In this document: piece after piece, positions 37,640 to 46,910 of the stretch
Numbering within the stretch: the stretch's first letter is position 1
How the letters are laid out: every line of letters starts with the position of its first letter
Notes under the pieces: model-generated
What the model was told of the DNA's origin: nothing
What the model saw: the letters and a program-made list of their open reading frames with translations, nothing else
The model's database searches: none
Made by a program: the position numbers and the translations under genes
From: Sphingobacteriaceae bacterium DW12
GTDB lineage: Bacteria > Bacteroidota > Bacteroidia > Sphingobacteriales > Sphingobacteriaceae
Assembly: GCA_000783305.1 (NCBI GenBank)
Contig: JROE01000010.1
Coordinates: forward strand, 1 to 64,000
Length of the DNA: 64,000 bases
Reading direction: 5' to 3'

Positions 37640-37891
37640 CTATTTATTTGCTTCTATTTTTTTTTCAATAACATCATAGAAGTCTTGGAAAGTCTCCATG
37701 CCCGCAAAATCTTGCTCGACAAGTTTCACTCCGAAATTTGACTCAATAATAACGACCAAATCTACATAGTCCAAACTATCCAAATCCAATGTTTCTTTAA
37801 GATTTTTTTCAGGAGCAATGGTCTCTCGGTCGATTTCAAACTCCTCAACCAAAATTTCATTTAAATGCTCAAAGATCTTATCGCGACTCAT
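37640..37891 (-). CDS. Acyl carrier protein (second)
   Basis: An 83-residue acidic protein with the phosphopantetheine site LDLDSLDYVDL (Ser39). It sits between the LpxL-like acyltransferase (9 bp) and a KAS gene (4 bp). It is clearly different in sequence from the ACP at 27556. Confidence 0.92.
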   Translation of the reverse strand: MSRDKIFEHLNEILVEEFEIDRETIAPEKNLKETLDLDSLDYVDLVVIIESNFGVKLVEQDFAGMETFQDFYDVIEKKIEANK

Positions 37892-37895
37892 TTCG

Positions 37896-39122
37896 TTATC
37901 TATAATATTTTTTTACAATCAAAGCCGAATTTGTACCACCAAATCCGAAAGAATTAGACAAATATAAATCAAATTCCTTATTTATTGTGCTTTTTACAAT
38001 ATTTAATCGAGTCGAATCCTCATCAGGATTCTCAAAATTAATATTCGGTGCGATGAATGAATTTTGCATCATAATAGTCGAATATACAATTTCACTGGCA
38101 CCTGCCATCCAACATTCGTGCCCTGTCATCGACTTGGTTGAACTCACATAGGGCCTACTCTCTCCGAAGACTTCGTGTATCGCTTTAGCCTCGTTTGCAT
38201 CACCGATGGGAGTAGAAGTCGCATGGGCATTGATGTACTCAATTTGTGACGCTTGCAAATCTGCGGCTTGCAAAGCACGAGTCATTGCGAGGGCGGGGCC
38301 TGCTACATTAGGCGTCGATATATGTCCACCATTTGAAGAGAACCCGTAACTCAACACCTCTGCGACAATAGGTGCTCCCCGCTCCAATGCCGAGTCCAAG
38401 CTTTCGAGCACAAGAGTGGCAGCTCCCCCACTAGGTACTAATCCGTCACGGGCAGCATCAAATGGACGCGAAGCTAAAGCTGGTGCTCCCTCTTGATGGG
38501 AAAATACCCCTAAACCGTCGAAACTTGCCATTGCATACTTATTGATTTCTTGCGCTCCTCCACAGATAACCATATCCTGTAGTCCACCTTGAATCATCAT
38601 CAATCCTAAACCAATTGAGTGAGAACCACTCGCACAGGCAGCACTTATGGTCATATTAACGCCTCTCAATTTAAAAATCGTAGAGAGATTCATGGTAACG
38701 GTAGAATTCATGGATTTGAAAATAGCACCCGAACCAATCAGTGAAGTATCTTTTTTGTCCCGCACAATGTCAGTGGCTTCAATAATTGCTCTGGAGACAC
38801 TGTCATTACCGTATAAGATCCCTACTTCTCGTTGGTTCAACAATGCTTCGGAGAGACCAGCATTCTTTAGTGCCTCTACTGTAGCCATAAAAGCATACTC
38901 GGTTTCTTCACCGATGGAAATCCGTTGTCTACGTCCAAGAAGCTGTTTAAGATCAGGGGGGGGCACTGTTCCTGTCAGTGCACAACGAAAACCGAATTGC
39001 TTACGTTCGTCATCGTATACAATGCCTGATTTGCCTTCATACAGCGACTGCTTAACTTCCTCGATAGAGGTACCTAAGCAAGAATAAATACCCATTCCTG
39101 TAATAACAACTCTTCTTTTCAT
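37896..39122 (-). CDS. Beta-ketoacyl-ACP synthase (FabF-like)
   Basis: A 408-residue KAS II-like enzyme with Cys163 (SAACASGSHS), His in NAHATSTPIGD and His in MTGHECWMAGA. It would extend the aryl starter or the polyene chain with malonyl-ACP. The start MKRRVVITGMG sits at a CGGATGAAA sequence that is also present 87 bp upstream (see repeat entry). Full length for the family. Confidence 0.92.
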   Translation of the reverse strand: MKRRVVITGMGIYSCLGTSIEEVKQSLYEGKSGIVYDDERKQFGFRCALTGTVPPPDLKQLLGRRQRISIGEETEYAFMATVEALKNAGLSEALLNQREVGILYGNDSVSRAIIEATDIVRDKKDTSLIGSGAIFKSMNSTVTMNLSTIFKLRGVNMTISAACASGSHSIGLGLMMIQGGLQDMVICGGAQEINKYAMASFDGLGVFSHQEGAPALASRPFDAARDGLVPSGGAATLVLESLDSALERGAPIVAEVLSYGFSSNGGHISTPNVAGPALAMTRALQAADLQASQIEYINAHATSTPIGDANEAKAIHEVFGESRPYVSSTKSMTGHECWMAGASEIVYSTIMMQNSFIAPNINFENPDEDSTRLNIVKSTINKEFDLYLSNSFGFGGTNSALIVKKYYR

Positions 39123-39225
39123 CCGATTATTTTCTTTTCAATGGCAGATGAGAGCTCGAGCAAATAATAATTACCCCATATATCCATATTATTTACATCT
39201 CGGTTTCATCCGATTATTATCTTTT
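39117..39225 (-). repeat. Duplicated start region before the FabF-like gene
   Basis: Two 22-bp copies, 39117-39138 and 39204-39225, differ at one base. On the minus strand each reads AAAAGAxAATAATCGGATGA plus AA. The downstream copy contains the true start codon. The upstream copy opens a six-codon ORF (MKPRCK, 39209-39189). The 142-bp gap between fabG-like and FabF-like genes is otherwise featureless. Confidence 0.7.
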
Positions 39226-39264
39226 ATCTATTGCGTGTACCACCTCCATACACCAAGGAGCCTC

Positions 39265-39996
39265 TTACGAATATATTCCCCCATTGATGTTAATAACCTC
39301 CCCTGTAATGTAGGAAGCTTTTTTTGAGGACAGAAACACTACTAAGTCGGCCACCTCTTCTGCTTCTCCAAAACGATTTACTGGTATAATCTTGAGCAAT
39401 TCTTGCTCATCAAGCTCCTTGGTCATATCGGTTTTGATGAACCCTGGGGCTACAGCGTTGACTGTGATATTGCGTTTTGCCACTTCTTGAGCCAATGCTT
39501 TTGTTGCAGCTACTAAAGCACCTTTAGCTGCTGAATAATTGACCTGCCCTGCAGTCCCCTTCATACCAGATAGGGAGACTACATTAATAATCCTACCGTA
39601 GCGATTACGCAACATCTTTTGCATAAAGAAGTTGGTTACATTGTAAAATCCATCGATACTAATATCAAGTACGGATTTCCAATCTTCCCATTTCATCCAC
39701 ATGAACAAGCCATCTCTAGTGATACCAGCATTGTTGACAATCACTTCGACGGTATATTCCTTATTTTTAGTCGTCCAATCTGTCAATACACGCTGTACGT
39801 CGTCAGGATCAGAGACATCAAATTTCAAGATTTCGCCTGTAGCACCTAGACCTTTGACCTCATCCAAGGTTTCCAAAGCCGCAGCTTCATTTGATTGAAA
39901 ATTGATGAGGATATGATAATCCTTTTCCTGGGCCAACTTTTTACAGATTGCCTTACCAATACCTCTAGATCCTCCTGTTACCAATGCACACTTCAT
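39265..39996 (-). CDS. 3-oxoacyl-ACP reductase (FabG-like SDR)
   Basis: 243 residues from the ATG at 39996; the in-frame codon at 40002 is TTG. SDR features: TGGSRGIG cofactor loop, NNAGITRDG, catalytic Ser in VVSLSGMKG and YSAAKG with Tyr/Lys, and C-terminal VNGGIYS. It reduces 3-oxoacyl-ACP in each extension cycle. It is 4 bp or so downstream of the aromatic lyase, so the two are coupled, and is a dedicated cluster copy and not the primary fatty-acid FabG. Confidence 0.93.
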   Translation of the reverse strand: MKCALVTGGSRGIGKAICKKLAQEKDYHILINFQSNEAAALETLDEVKGLGATGEILKFDVSDPDDVQRVLTDWTTKNKEYTVEVIVNNAGITRDGLFMWMKWEDWKSVLDISIDGFYNVTNFFMQKMLRNRYGRIINVVSLSGMKGTAGQVNYSAAKGALVAATKALAQEVAKRNITVNAVAPGFIKTDMTKELDEQELLKIIPVNRFGEAEEVADLVVFLSSKKASYITGEVININGGIYS

Positions 39997-40006
39997 CTGC
40001 AAAAAA

Positions 40007-41530
40007 TTAGTCCATTTTCATTAAATAATCCTTAACTTGCTGTACATATGGATACATCACTTGGTCATCCTTAAACACTGGGATGATTTGGCGAATACTA
40101 TCATATATCTTTGACGTAGATTCCGAAACTTCGGCTTGACACCCCAAATAGTCCACAGCTTGAGCAATGGTAATCCATTCGATAGCCAATACTTCAAAGG
40201 CATTCTCCACCACTCGGCTAGCAAGTACGGCAGCATTTGTCCCCATACTTACAATATCCTGATTATCATTATTATTGGGAATACTATGCACATACATCGG
40301 ATTGGACAAGGTCTGACTCTCGGCAGTCGTCGATGTCGCGGTGAATTGCACTCCCTGCATCCCGAAATTAAAACCTAACTGACCCAAATTAACAAAAGGC
40401 GGCAGAAACTCATTGATGCGCGAATTCAGCAAATAATTAAGTTGACGCTCGGCTAACATTGTCAGTTTGGTAACTACAATCTTAAGTTTATCCATTTCCA
40501 ACGAAATATAGTCTCCGTGGAAATTCCCTCCATGATACACATGCTTATTCGCGACATCCACAACAGGATTGTCACTAACAGAGTTTACTTCGTCTTCTAA
40601 AATAGACGCGACTCCATCCAGCGTATCCATCACTGGTCCCAAAATCTGTGGGACGCAGCGCAGCGAATAGTATTCTTGAACTTTTTCTTTAAATACTCGT
40701 TCTTGGTTATCACCTGTGTAAAGATGCTCTTCGCGTTTTCGCGTACGCTTGCTACTGGCCAGTATGCTTCGCATAGATGCAGCGACATTACGTTGTCCAG
40801 TATGCAACTTTACATTATTCAACGGCTCAGAATAATGGTCGTCATAAGAACGAACCAGTTCATTGATTGCACAGGTCGCCTTAATTGCACAATCTAATAA
40901 TTTACGTGCTCTTAATACATTGGCAATACCTATTCCCGTCATCACAGAGGTACCATTAATCAGCGAAAGCCCCTCACGTACTTCAATCTTTATTGGTGAA
41001 AGGCCTTCTGCAGCAAAAGTCTCATGGGTTGGACAGCGTTTACCTTTATAAAATACTTCTCCCTCACCTATCAATACAAGTGCTAAGTGTGCCAGTTGTA
41101 CCAAATCGCCGCTAGCTCCTACCCCCCCATGTGCAAAAATCAACGGTGTGATATCTCGATTGATAAGCTCACGCATCAATTCAATAGTAGAAGGATGTAC
41201 CCCAGAATATCCAATTGAAAGGGTGTTCAAACGGGCAAGTACTGCCGATTTGACAAAAAGTGGGCACAAAGGCTCACCTGTCCCAGAAGCATGACTTCGA
41301 ATCAAGTTATATTGCAGCTGTTGACGGTCAGCATCATCTATACGGTATTGAGCCATGGGGCCAAATCCGGTATTGACACCATAAATAACCTTATTTTCAG
41401 CAAATTCTTTAAGAAAATTGAAACTTTCTTCTACACGTATTCTTGCTTCCTGACTAATTTCAATTGTATCATTGTTAAATAGCACAGCATAAAAATCCTC
41501 AAGTCTTAAGCGCTCCTCAATATGTCTCAT
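40007..41530 (-). CDS. Aromatic amino-acid ammonia-lyase (probable tyrosine ammonia-lyase)
   Basis: A 507-residue HAL/PAL/TAL-family enzyme. The MIO prosthetic group forms from Ala139-Ser140-Gly141 in GGVGASGDLVQLAH. Other family marks are YGVNTGFGPMAQY and QDIVSMGTNAA. The substrate-selecting pair reads Ser79-His80 (IRSHASG); similar residues occur in histidine lyases and in flexirubin-linked bacterial TALs. Its position in a pigment cluster with a ligase and no hut genes favours tyrosine to 4-coumarate. It is the first gene of the minus-strand run. Confidence 0.88.
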   Translation of the reverse strand: MRHIEERLRLEDFYAVLFNNDTIEISQEARIRVEESFNFLKEFAENKVIYGVNTGFGPMAQYRIDDADRQQLQYNLIRSHASGTGEPLCPLFVKSAVLARLNTLSIGYSGVHPSTIELMRELINRDITPLIFAHGGVGASGDLVQLAHLALVLIGEGEVFYKGKRCPTHETFAAEGLSPIKIEVREGLSLINGTSVMTGIGIANVLRARKLLDCAIKATCAINELVRSYDDHYSEPLNNVKLHTGQRNVAASMRSILASSKRTRKREEHLYTGDNQERVFKEKVQEYYSLRCVPQILGPVMDTLDGVASILEDEVNSVSDNPVVDVANKHVYHGGNFHGDYISLEMDKLKIVVTKLTMLAERQLNYLLNSRINEFLPPFVNLGQLGFNFGMQGVQFTATSTTAESQTLSNPMYVHSIPNNNDNQDIVSMGTNAAVLASRVVENAFEVLAIEWITIAQAVDYLGCQAEVSESTSKIYDSIRQIIPVFKDDQVMYPYVQQVKDYLMKMD

Positions 41531-41652
41531 GTAGTTATTTAAGTTAATCCAAAATAAGATTTAGATTTCTTTTTTATTCGTTTTAATGTGTTTAATTTAG
41601 CTGGGCTAATTTTCTCCAAATTTAGCTTTTTTTTAATAAATATTATACCATC
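41531..41652. promoter_or_regulatory. Divergent promoter region of the pigment cluster
   Basis: The 122-bp AT-rich gap separates the lyase (minus) and the halogenase-like gene (plus). A minus-strand TAAATTTG box lies at 41624-41617, about 90 bp before the lyase start. No clear plus-strand box was found. Shared control of both directions is likely. Confidence 0.45.
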
Positions 41653-42921
41653 ATGACAATTGAGGAAGTAGAGGTGTTAATCATTGGAGCAGGGCCTTCA
41701 GGGAGTGTTGCGGCGGGGTATCTTCACAAGAATAACGTAAAAATCAAGGTTATCGAGAAAACCTTGTTCCCTAGAATTGTAGTGGGCGAGAGCTTAATTC
41801 CACGCGTGATGGATCACTATGCCGAGGCAGGTCTTTTGGATGCACTCGATAGTCAAGGATTCGAAAAGAAATTTGGAGCACGATTTATTCGTGGGGAGGA
41901 AATCTGCATGTTCGATTTTAGCAATAAATTTGGCGAAGGCTGGGATTGGACGTGGCAAATACCCCGAGCCGAATTTGATTACGTCGGCACTCAAGAACTG
42001 ATAAGAAAAGGTGTAGATATCGAATTTGAATCGGAGGTAGTAGCAACTGCTTTTGAAGGAGTGAACTCAACCACCACTGTAAGGATGAAAAATGGAGAAC
42101 TGAAGCAAATAAAAGCTAAATTCTTAATAGACGCAAGCGGATATGGCCGAGTACTTCCTCGATTACTGGAACTGGATGAGCCATCCCAACTCAGTCCACA
42201 TTCGGCTGTATTCACGCATATATTAGATGTCAACAGACCTGAAGGGGTTGAGGGCACGCAGATTTCATTTGATATTCTGCAGACAGACGTGTGGCTTTGG
42301 GTAATCCCATTCTCCAATGGAAACACCAGTGTAGGTATCGTAGGGCCGACCACATTCATCAACTCTCTATCCGATCATAGTGACACAGCAGAGGCGCTTC
42401 AAAATGCAATTCAACTATCTGAATTCTATATCAATCGGTTTGGCAACTTGCCTTTTGTATTTCAGCCAAAAAAATTGACCAACTATTCAGCTGCTGTGAA
42501 AAAGATGTATGGCGAAGGCTACACGCTTACTGGAAATAGTTCTGAATTTTTGGACCCGGTATTTTCTTCAGGCGTATGTTTTGCCACCGAATCAGGTATT
42601 CTATCTGCGAAATTGGCGCTACGTCAGCTACGAGGCGAAGTCATCGATTGGGAACGCGAATATTCAGATTATATGAAAGATGGTATAGCAGTATTCACCA
42701 CCTATGTGAAGGAATGGTACACTGGAAATCTACAAACATTGTTTTTTCATCAGCCAGAGAATCTCGATGTCAAACGAAAGATATGTGCAGTCTTAGCCGG
42801 TTATGTCTGGAATCAAGAAAACTCCTTTGTCAAAAAGCACGACCGTGTCATTCGTAACATGGCTTATATGATTAATAACAATAAAGAACTTATGGATTAT
42901 ATCAAGGAGGATAATCTTTAA
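41653..42921 (+). CDS. FAD-dependent halogenase-like oxidoreductase
   Basis: A 422-residue flavoprotein. FAD site GAGPSG is at residues 12-17, VGESLIPR at 44-51, and DASG at 160-163. Residues 214-219 read WLWVIP, an exact WxWxIP motif, which marks flavin-dependent halogenases and separates them from monooxygenases. A Lys in KKFGA (72-76) fits the position of the halogenase catalytic Lys. Chlorinated flexirubins are known, so it may halogenate the aryl ring; hydroxylation cannot be excluded. It is divergent from the main run and is followed by a terminator. Confidence 0.8.
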   Translation: MTIEEVEVLIIGAGPSGSVAAGYLHKNNVKIKVIEKTLFPRIVVGESLIPRVMDHYAEAGLLDALDSQGFEKKFGARFIRGEEICMFDFSNKFGEGWDWTWQIPRAEFDYVGTQELIRKGVDIEFESEVVATAFEGVNSTTTVRMKNGELKQIKAKFLIDASGYGRVLPRLLELDEPSQLSPHSAVFTHILDVNRPEGVEGTQISFDILQTDVWLWVIPFSNGNTSVGIVGPTTFINSLSDHSDTAEALQNAIQLSEFYINRFGNLPFVFQPKKLTNYSAAVKKMYGEGYTLTGNSSEFLDPVFSSGVCFATESGILSAKLALRQLRGEVIDWEREYSDYMKDGIAVFTTYVKEWYTGNLQTLFFHQPENLDVKRKICAVLAGYVWNQENSFVKKHDRVIRNMAYMINNNKELMDYIKEDNL

Positions 42922-42928
42922 GATTTTC

Positions 42929-42976
42929 CTATTCAAAGAAGGTCATATCAACGAGTTTGTGCCCTTCTTTGAATAG
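42929..42976. terminator. Bidirectional terminator
   Basis: Perfect 14-bp stem CTATTCAAAGAAGG / CCTTCTTTGAATAG (42929-42942 and 42963-42976) with a 20-nt loop, between the convergent halogenase-like and isomerase genes. T-tracts are short, so strength is uncertain. Confidence 0.6.
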
Positions 42977-42989
42977 AAATATTTTCACA

Positions 42990-43838
42990 TTAGAGGGCTT
43001 TTCTAAAGTTCACAACGCTTTCTTTTACGTCTTCTTTATTATTCTGCCAGTTGTATTCATACTCCGCTGAAATCATTCCAGTAAATTTCTGTCTTTTCAA
43101 CTCTTGTATGACTTTTTCCATCTCGATGACACCTGTACCCCAATGTACATCATGAGCACTTTTATCCCCAAAAGTATTTAGGTCTTTAAAGTGCATATGA
43201 AATACTCGACCTTCTAATTTTTTCAAGGACTCCACAGGATTGAGACCGGATCTAGCCCAATGACCAACATCTGCAGCAGCCCCCATTTTTGCACTTTTAC
43301 CTTTTAGCAATTCCAATACTTTGTCTGGATTCCAATAAAAAGAAGGGTTGGGGTGATTATGGATTGCAGCTTTGATATCATACTTGTCACACAACTGGGA
43401 AACAACGTTCAGATCAGCTTCCTTGGGTTCACAATTGATAACGGCAACACCCATTGACTTTGCGAATGCAAATATCTTTTCCCATTCTGCAGCATCCTTG
43501 CCAGAGACTACACCATATGCGTGCAGGGTGATATTTTTCTTTTTTAATAATTCTTTAACGGCTTTCTTACTCGCATCGGACATGCTGTAATCCATCTTTC
43601 CTTCTATACCAGCACCTATAGTCTGCCCTGGAAAAGCTTCTACATATCGAAGGTCACAGCTATCGATTTTATCCAAAGCCTGTGCAAAGGTAAATAACCG
43701 AAATGTATAGGCTTGCGAACCCAACTTCCAATGAAACTTGTTCTCGGGATATTTCGAAGACTTTCGCTGACCATAAGTAGTGGACATCATGACCGTCAGT
43801 ACAACAAACAGACAGGTAATTAATTTGAATATTCTCAT
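42990..43838 (-). CDS. Secreted sugar phosphate isomerase/epimerase-like protein
   Basis: A 282-residue protein with a signal peptide (MRIFKLITCLFVVLTVMMSTTYG) and a xylose-isomerase-like TIM barrel. Metal-site candidates are the Glu in VINCEPKEA, the His/Asn in AAIHNHP, the Asp-His in ADVGHWARSG, and the Glu in SAEYEYNW. Such proteins are common in Bacteroidota and often act on sugars in the periplasm; the substrate is unknown. It stands alone, with gltX upstream across a terminator. Confidence 0.85.
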   Translation of the reverse strand: MRIFKLITCLFVVLTVMMSTTYGQRKSSKYPENKFHWKLGSQAYTFRLFTFAQALDKIDSCDLRYVEAFPGQTIGAGIEGKMDYSMSDASKKAVKELLKKKNITLHAYGVVSGKDAAEWEKIFAFAKSMGVAVINCEPKEADLNVVSQLCDKYDIKAAIHNHPNPSFYWNPDKVLELLKGKSAKMGAAADVGHWARSGLNPVESLKKLEGRVFHMHFKDLNTFGDKSAHDVHWGTGVIEMEKVIQELKRQKFTGMISAEYEYNWQNNKEDVKESVVNFRKAL

Positions 43839-43952
43839 CGTAATTTATTTTTGTTTCGTATTGGTATGAGTTGATACATCAAAACTAACGAATCTAGGGC
43901 GCAAAGAAGAGTTGTGGCGGATGAATATTTAAGGCACTCACGAAAATTTTAC

Positions 43953-43992
43953 AAAAAAAACCTGTTTGGAAACATAATAATTTCTAAACAGG
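43953..43992 (-). terminator. Intrinsic terminator of gltX
   Basis: On the minus strand a 12-bp stem (one G-U pair) made of 43981-43992 and 43961-43972 is followed by eight T (43960-43953), 24 bp after the gltX stop. Confidence 0.85.
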
Positions 43993-44015
43993 CTCAACAA
44001 TATACTCGTCAATAT

Positions 44016-45536
44016 TTATCTAAATAAAGGCAAAGCCTTTTCTATTCTGCGGATTACCTCGTCTTGACCTAAGAGTTCTGTAATTTGAAAAACATCTGGA
44101 CCAAATTTACCTCCGACTAACATAATTCTATAGGGCATCATCAGCTCGCCCATTTTTAATCCAGAATTTGCGATCTTCTCTTTGAAAATGACCTCCAATA
44201 CAGTTGCTTTCCAATCAGGCTGTTGCTTGAACAAATCTATTACCTCTTTAAAGAAGGACTCCTTTTGCTCATTCCACTTAGGCTTGACTGCTTCTATATC
44301 AAAGTTGTCGGGAACCACAAAGAAAAATGAGGCCTGTGCCCAAAAATCCTCAACAAACGTCAAACGCTCTTTGACTGAAGACAATACGTTATTTAAATAC
44401 CCTTCAGGAACATTACTGACCCCATGAGCTTGCAATATATCTTTCAATTGCGGCAACAATTCAGCATTATCAGATTTCTTAATCCACTCATGATTGAACC
44501 ATTTCGCTTTTTCAAAATCAAACTTAGCTCCAGATTTATTAACACGTGAAACATCGAATTTCTCAATCAATTCTGACAACGAGAATAATTCTTGTTCAGT
44601 ACCATCATTCCATCCCAACACTCCCAACATATTTACAAATGCTTCTGACATGAACCCCATCTCCCTAAATCCTTTAGTCAAATCGCCTGTCTTAGGATCC
44701 GCCCAATTCATTGCATATACTGGAAACCCTAGCCGATCTCCATCCCGCTTACTAAGTTTACCATTGCCATCAGGCTTTAATATCAATGGCAAATGGGCCC
44801 ATTTAGGCATCTGATCATTCCAACCTAAATACTCCCAAAGCAACACATGCACGGGGGCAGACGGCAACCACTCTTCTCCTCTAAAGATATGACTGATTTC
44901 CATCGCTTTATCATCGACGACAACGGCTAAATGATAGGTCGGCATGCCATCTGCTTTCAAAAGTACCTTATCGTCGACAAGACCTGACTCAAAACTCACG
45001 CGTCCACGAATCATGTCTTCAAACGACACGGTCTCTTCTGCAGGCATCTTAATACGTATCGTATAGGGACGACCTTCAGCCAACAATTTTTCAATTTCTT
45101 CGGGAGGTAGACTCAAAGAGTTTCGGAGATTTAATCGATTTTCATGACTATACCTGAAGTTGGGTAGCAATTTGCGTTTTTCTTCTAGTTCTTCAGGAGT
45201 ATCGAATGCATAGTAAGCATATCCTTTTTCAATGAGCTCCTCTGCATACTGCCGATAGGACGCTTTGCGTTCGCTTTGGCGATAAGGTCCATAGGCGCCC
45301 TCATTCTGTGGGCTTTCGTCTGGGGTAATGCCACACCAATTTAGACATTCATTTATATACTCTTCGGCTCCTGGCACAAAACGTGTCTGATCCGTATCTT
45401 CGATTCTTAAAATAAAATCACCTTGATGATGACGTGCAAATAGATAGTTAAACAAGGCTGTGCGGACACCTCCTAAATGTAGTCCACCTGTAGGACTTGG
45501 CGCGAAACGCACCCTAACTCTTTTTTGAGAACTCAT
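44016..45536 (-). CDS. gltX: Glutamyl-tRNA synthetase
   Basis: A 506-residue class I synthetase that charges tRNA-Glu in the cytoplasm. The HIGH motif appears as PSPTGGLHLGGVRTAL (residues ~12-27) and the KMSKS motif as KLSKRDGD (~262). FDVSRVNKSGAKFDFEKAKW marks the start of the anticodon-binding part. Length fits bacterial GluRS. It is transcribed alone, divergent from the histidine kinase gene. Confidence 0.97.
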   Translation of the reverse strand: MSSQKRVRVRFAPSPTGGLHLGGVRTALFNYLFARHHQGDFILRIEDTDQTRFVPGAEEYINECLNWCGITPDESPQNEGAYGPYRQSERKASYRQYAEELIEKGYAYYAFDTPEELEEKRKLLPNFRYSHENRLNLRNSLSLPPEEIEKLLAEGRPYTIRIKMPAEETVSFEDMIRGRVSFESGLVDDKVLLKADGMPTYHLAVVVDDKAMEISHIFRGEEWLPSAPVHVLLWEYLGWNDQMPKWAHLPLILKPDGNGKLSKRDGDRLGFPVYAMNWADPKTGDLTKGFREMGFMSEAFVNMLGVLGWNDGTEQELFSLSELIEKFDVSRVNKSGAKFDFEKAKWFNHEWIKKSDNAELLPQLKDILQAHGVSNVPEGYLNNVLSSVKERLTFVEDFWAQASFFFVVPDNFDIEAVKPKWNEQKESFFKEVIDLFKQQPDWKATVLEVIFKEKIANSGLKMGELMMPYRIMLVGGKFGPDVFQITELLGQDEVIRRIEKALPLFR

Positions 45537-45677
45537 GCTGCAAAATTACCATAAAATTTTCGATTTGCGACATCTTCGTGACGTACAACTGTCCCAAGAT
45601 GGATTTAAATTATCCATCTCACTATACAACTCATGGATTTTAGCTATTTTGCATCATTACATTGCAAAATATAGTAC

Positions 45678-46910
45678 ATGAACCCTTATCGGTACAACAA
45701 ACAACGCTGGAAATTCGTATTGCTGATTTTTGCCGCGATCATTGCGGGAGCTTCCTTATTTTACACCAATAATTTGGTCAAAAATCTATCATCCTCAGAA
45801 AGAACAAAGGCAGAAGTGTGGGCTATGAGCACAAAAAGCATTATTACAATGCCGGATGTGGATGACGAGTTTATCACATTTATCTATGCCGTCAGAGATA
45901 GCCTAGCGTTGCCTGCCATTATCACGGATGAAAAGGATAACATTATCTTCTGGCGTGACTTGGACTCTACGAAAACAAATATCAAACATACTGACCAAGA
46001 CTCTGTCGCAGCTGATACGCCGATCTATGACCCCCAATATTTTGAGACTGCTTTAAAAGAGATGAAAAGAAGTCATCCACCAATTGTCATCAATCTCGAC
46101 TCTGGAGATAAGTGGTTTGTCTTTTATAGGGATTCTGACGAACTTATCCAATTGCGCATCTTCCCATACATTCAACTCTCGGTAATTGCAATCTTCCTAA
46201 TTATCGCCTATACTGTATTTAACTCGATCAAAAAGTCTGAACAGAATCTTGTTTGGGTGGGGATGGCGAAAGAGGCTGCCCATCAACTGGGCACCCCCAT
46301 ATCCTCTCTCATGGGTTGGCTTGAATTAGTTCGGATGAGATTTGATGCTGAAGATGACAACATTTTGAACGAAATGGAAAGAGATGTCAAACGATTGGAA
46401 ATTGTAGCTGACCGTTTTTCAAAAATAGGTTCCACTCCTTCCTTATCCAATTACAATGTCTATCAGGTTGTTCAAGATTTTGTAAACTATTTCAGGGTAA
46501 GGACCAGTGATAAAATTACGTTTATACTAACAGGAGACAAACACGTGGAAGCCAATTTAAATGCTCCATTATTTGACTGGATATTGGAAAATTTATTAAA
46601 AAATGCAGTTAATGCAATCGAATCGGAAGGGACAATTACTGTTAACATTTCAGAAAACATTGCAAAAGAAGAATTTTTTATAGACATTAGCGATACAGGG
46701 AAAGGAATCCCAAAGTCAAATTTTGACACCGTCTTTCAACCTGGCTTTACGACTAGAAAGAGGGGGTGGGGACTCGGTCTTAGCTTGACCAAGCGGATGG
46801 TAGACTATCATCAAGGGCATATTTTTGTCAAAGAGTCTGAAATAGGTAAAGGAACAACATTTAGAATAGTATTAAAAAGCAATTTAAGATATGAACCCAC
46901 TCAAATCTGA
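45678..46910 (+). CDS. Sensor histidine kinase
   Basis: A 410-residue protein with two TMs (residues ~13-30 and ~165-185) flanking a ~135-residue sensor domain. The kinase core shows the H box KEAAHQLGTPISSLMGWLEL, N box NLLKNAVNAI, G1 ISDTGKGIP and G2 RGWGLGLSLTKR. No response-regulator gene lies next to it, so it is an orphan in this window. It overlaps the DinB-family gene by 20 bp. Signal unknown. Confidence 0.92.
   Translation: MNPYRYNKQRWKFVLLIFAAIIAGASLFYTNNLVKNLSSSERTKAEVWAMSTKSIITMPDVDDEFITFIYAVRDSLALPAIITDEKDNIIFWRDLDSTKTNIKHTDQDSVAADTPIYDPQYFETALKEMKRSHPPIVINLDSGDKWFVFYRDSDELIQLRIFPYIQLSVIAIFLIIAYTVFNSIKKSEQNLVWVGMAKEAAHQLGTPISSLMGWLELVRMRFDAEDDNILNEMERDVKRLEIVADRFSKIGSTPSLSNYNVYQVVQDFVNYFRVRTSDKITFILTGDKHVEANLNAPLFDWILENLLKNAVNAIESEGTITVNISENIAKEEFFIDISDTGKGIPKSNFDTVFQPGFTTRKRGWGLGLSLTKRMVDYHQGHIFVKESEIGKGTTFRIVLKSNLRYEPTQI

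Noticed and set aside
44543..44553. CACGTGAAACA, resembling one half of a parS site
   Set aside because: It lies inside gltX, where it encodes the conserved DVSRV stretch, and the other half does not match the palindrome.
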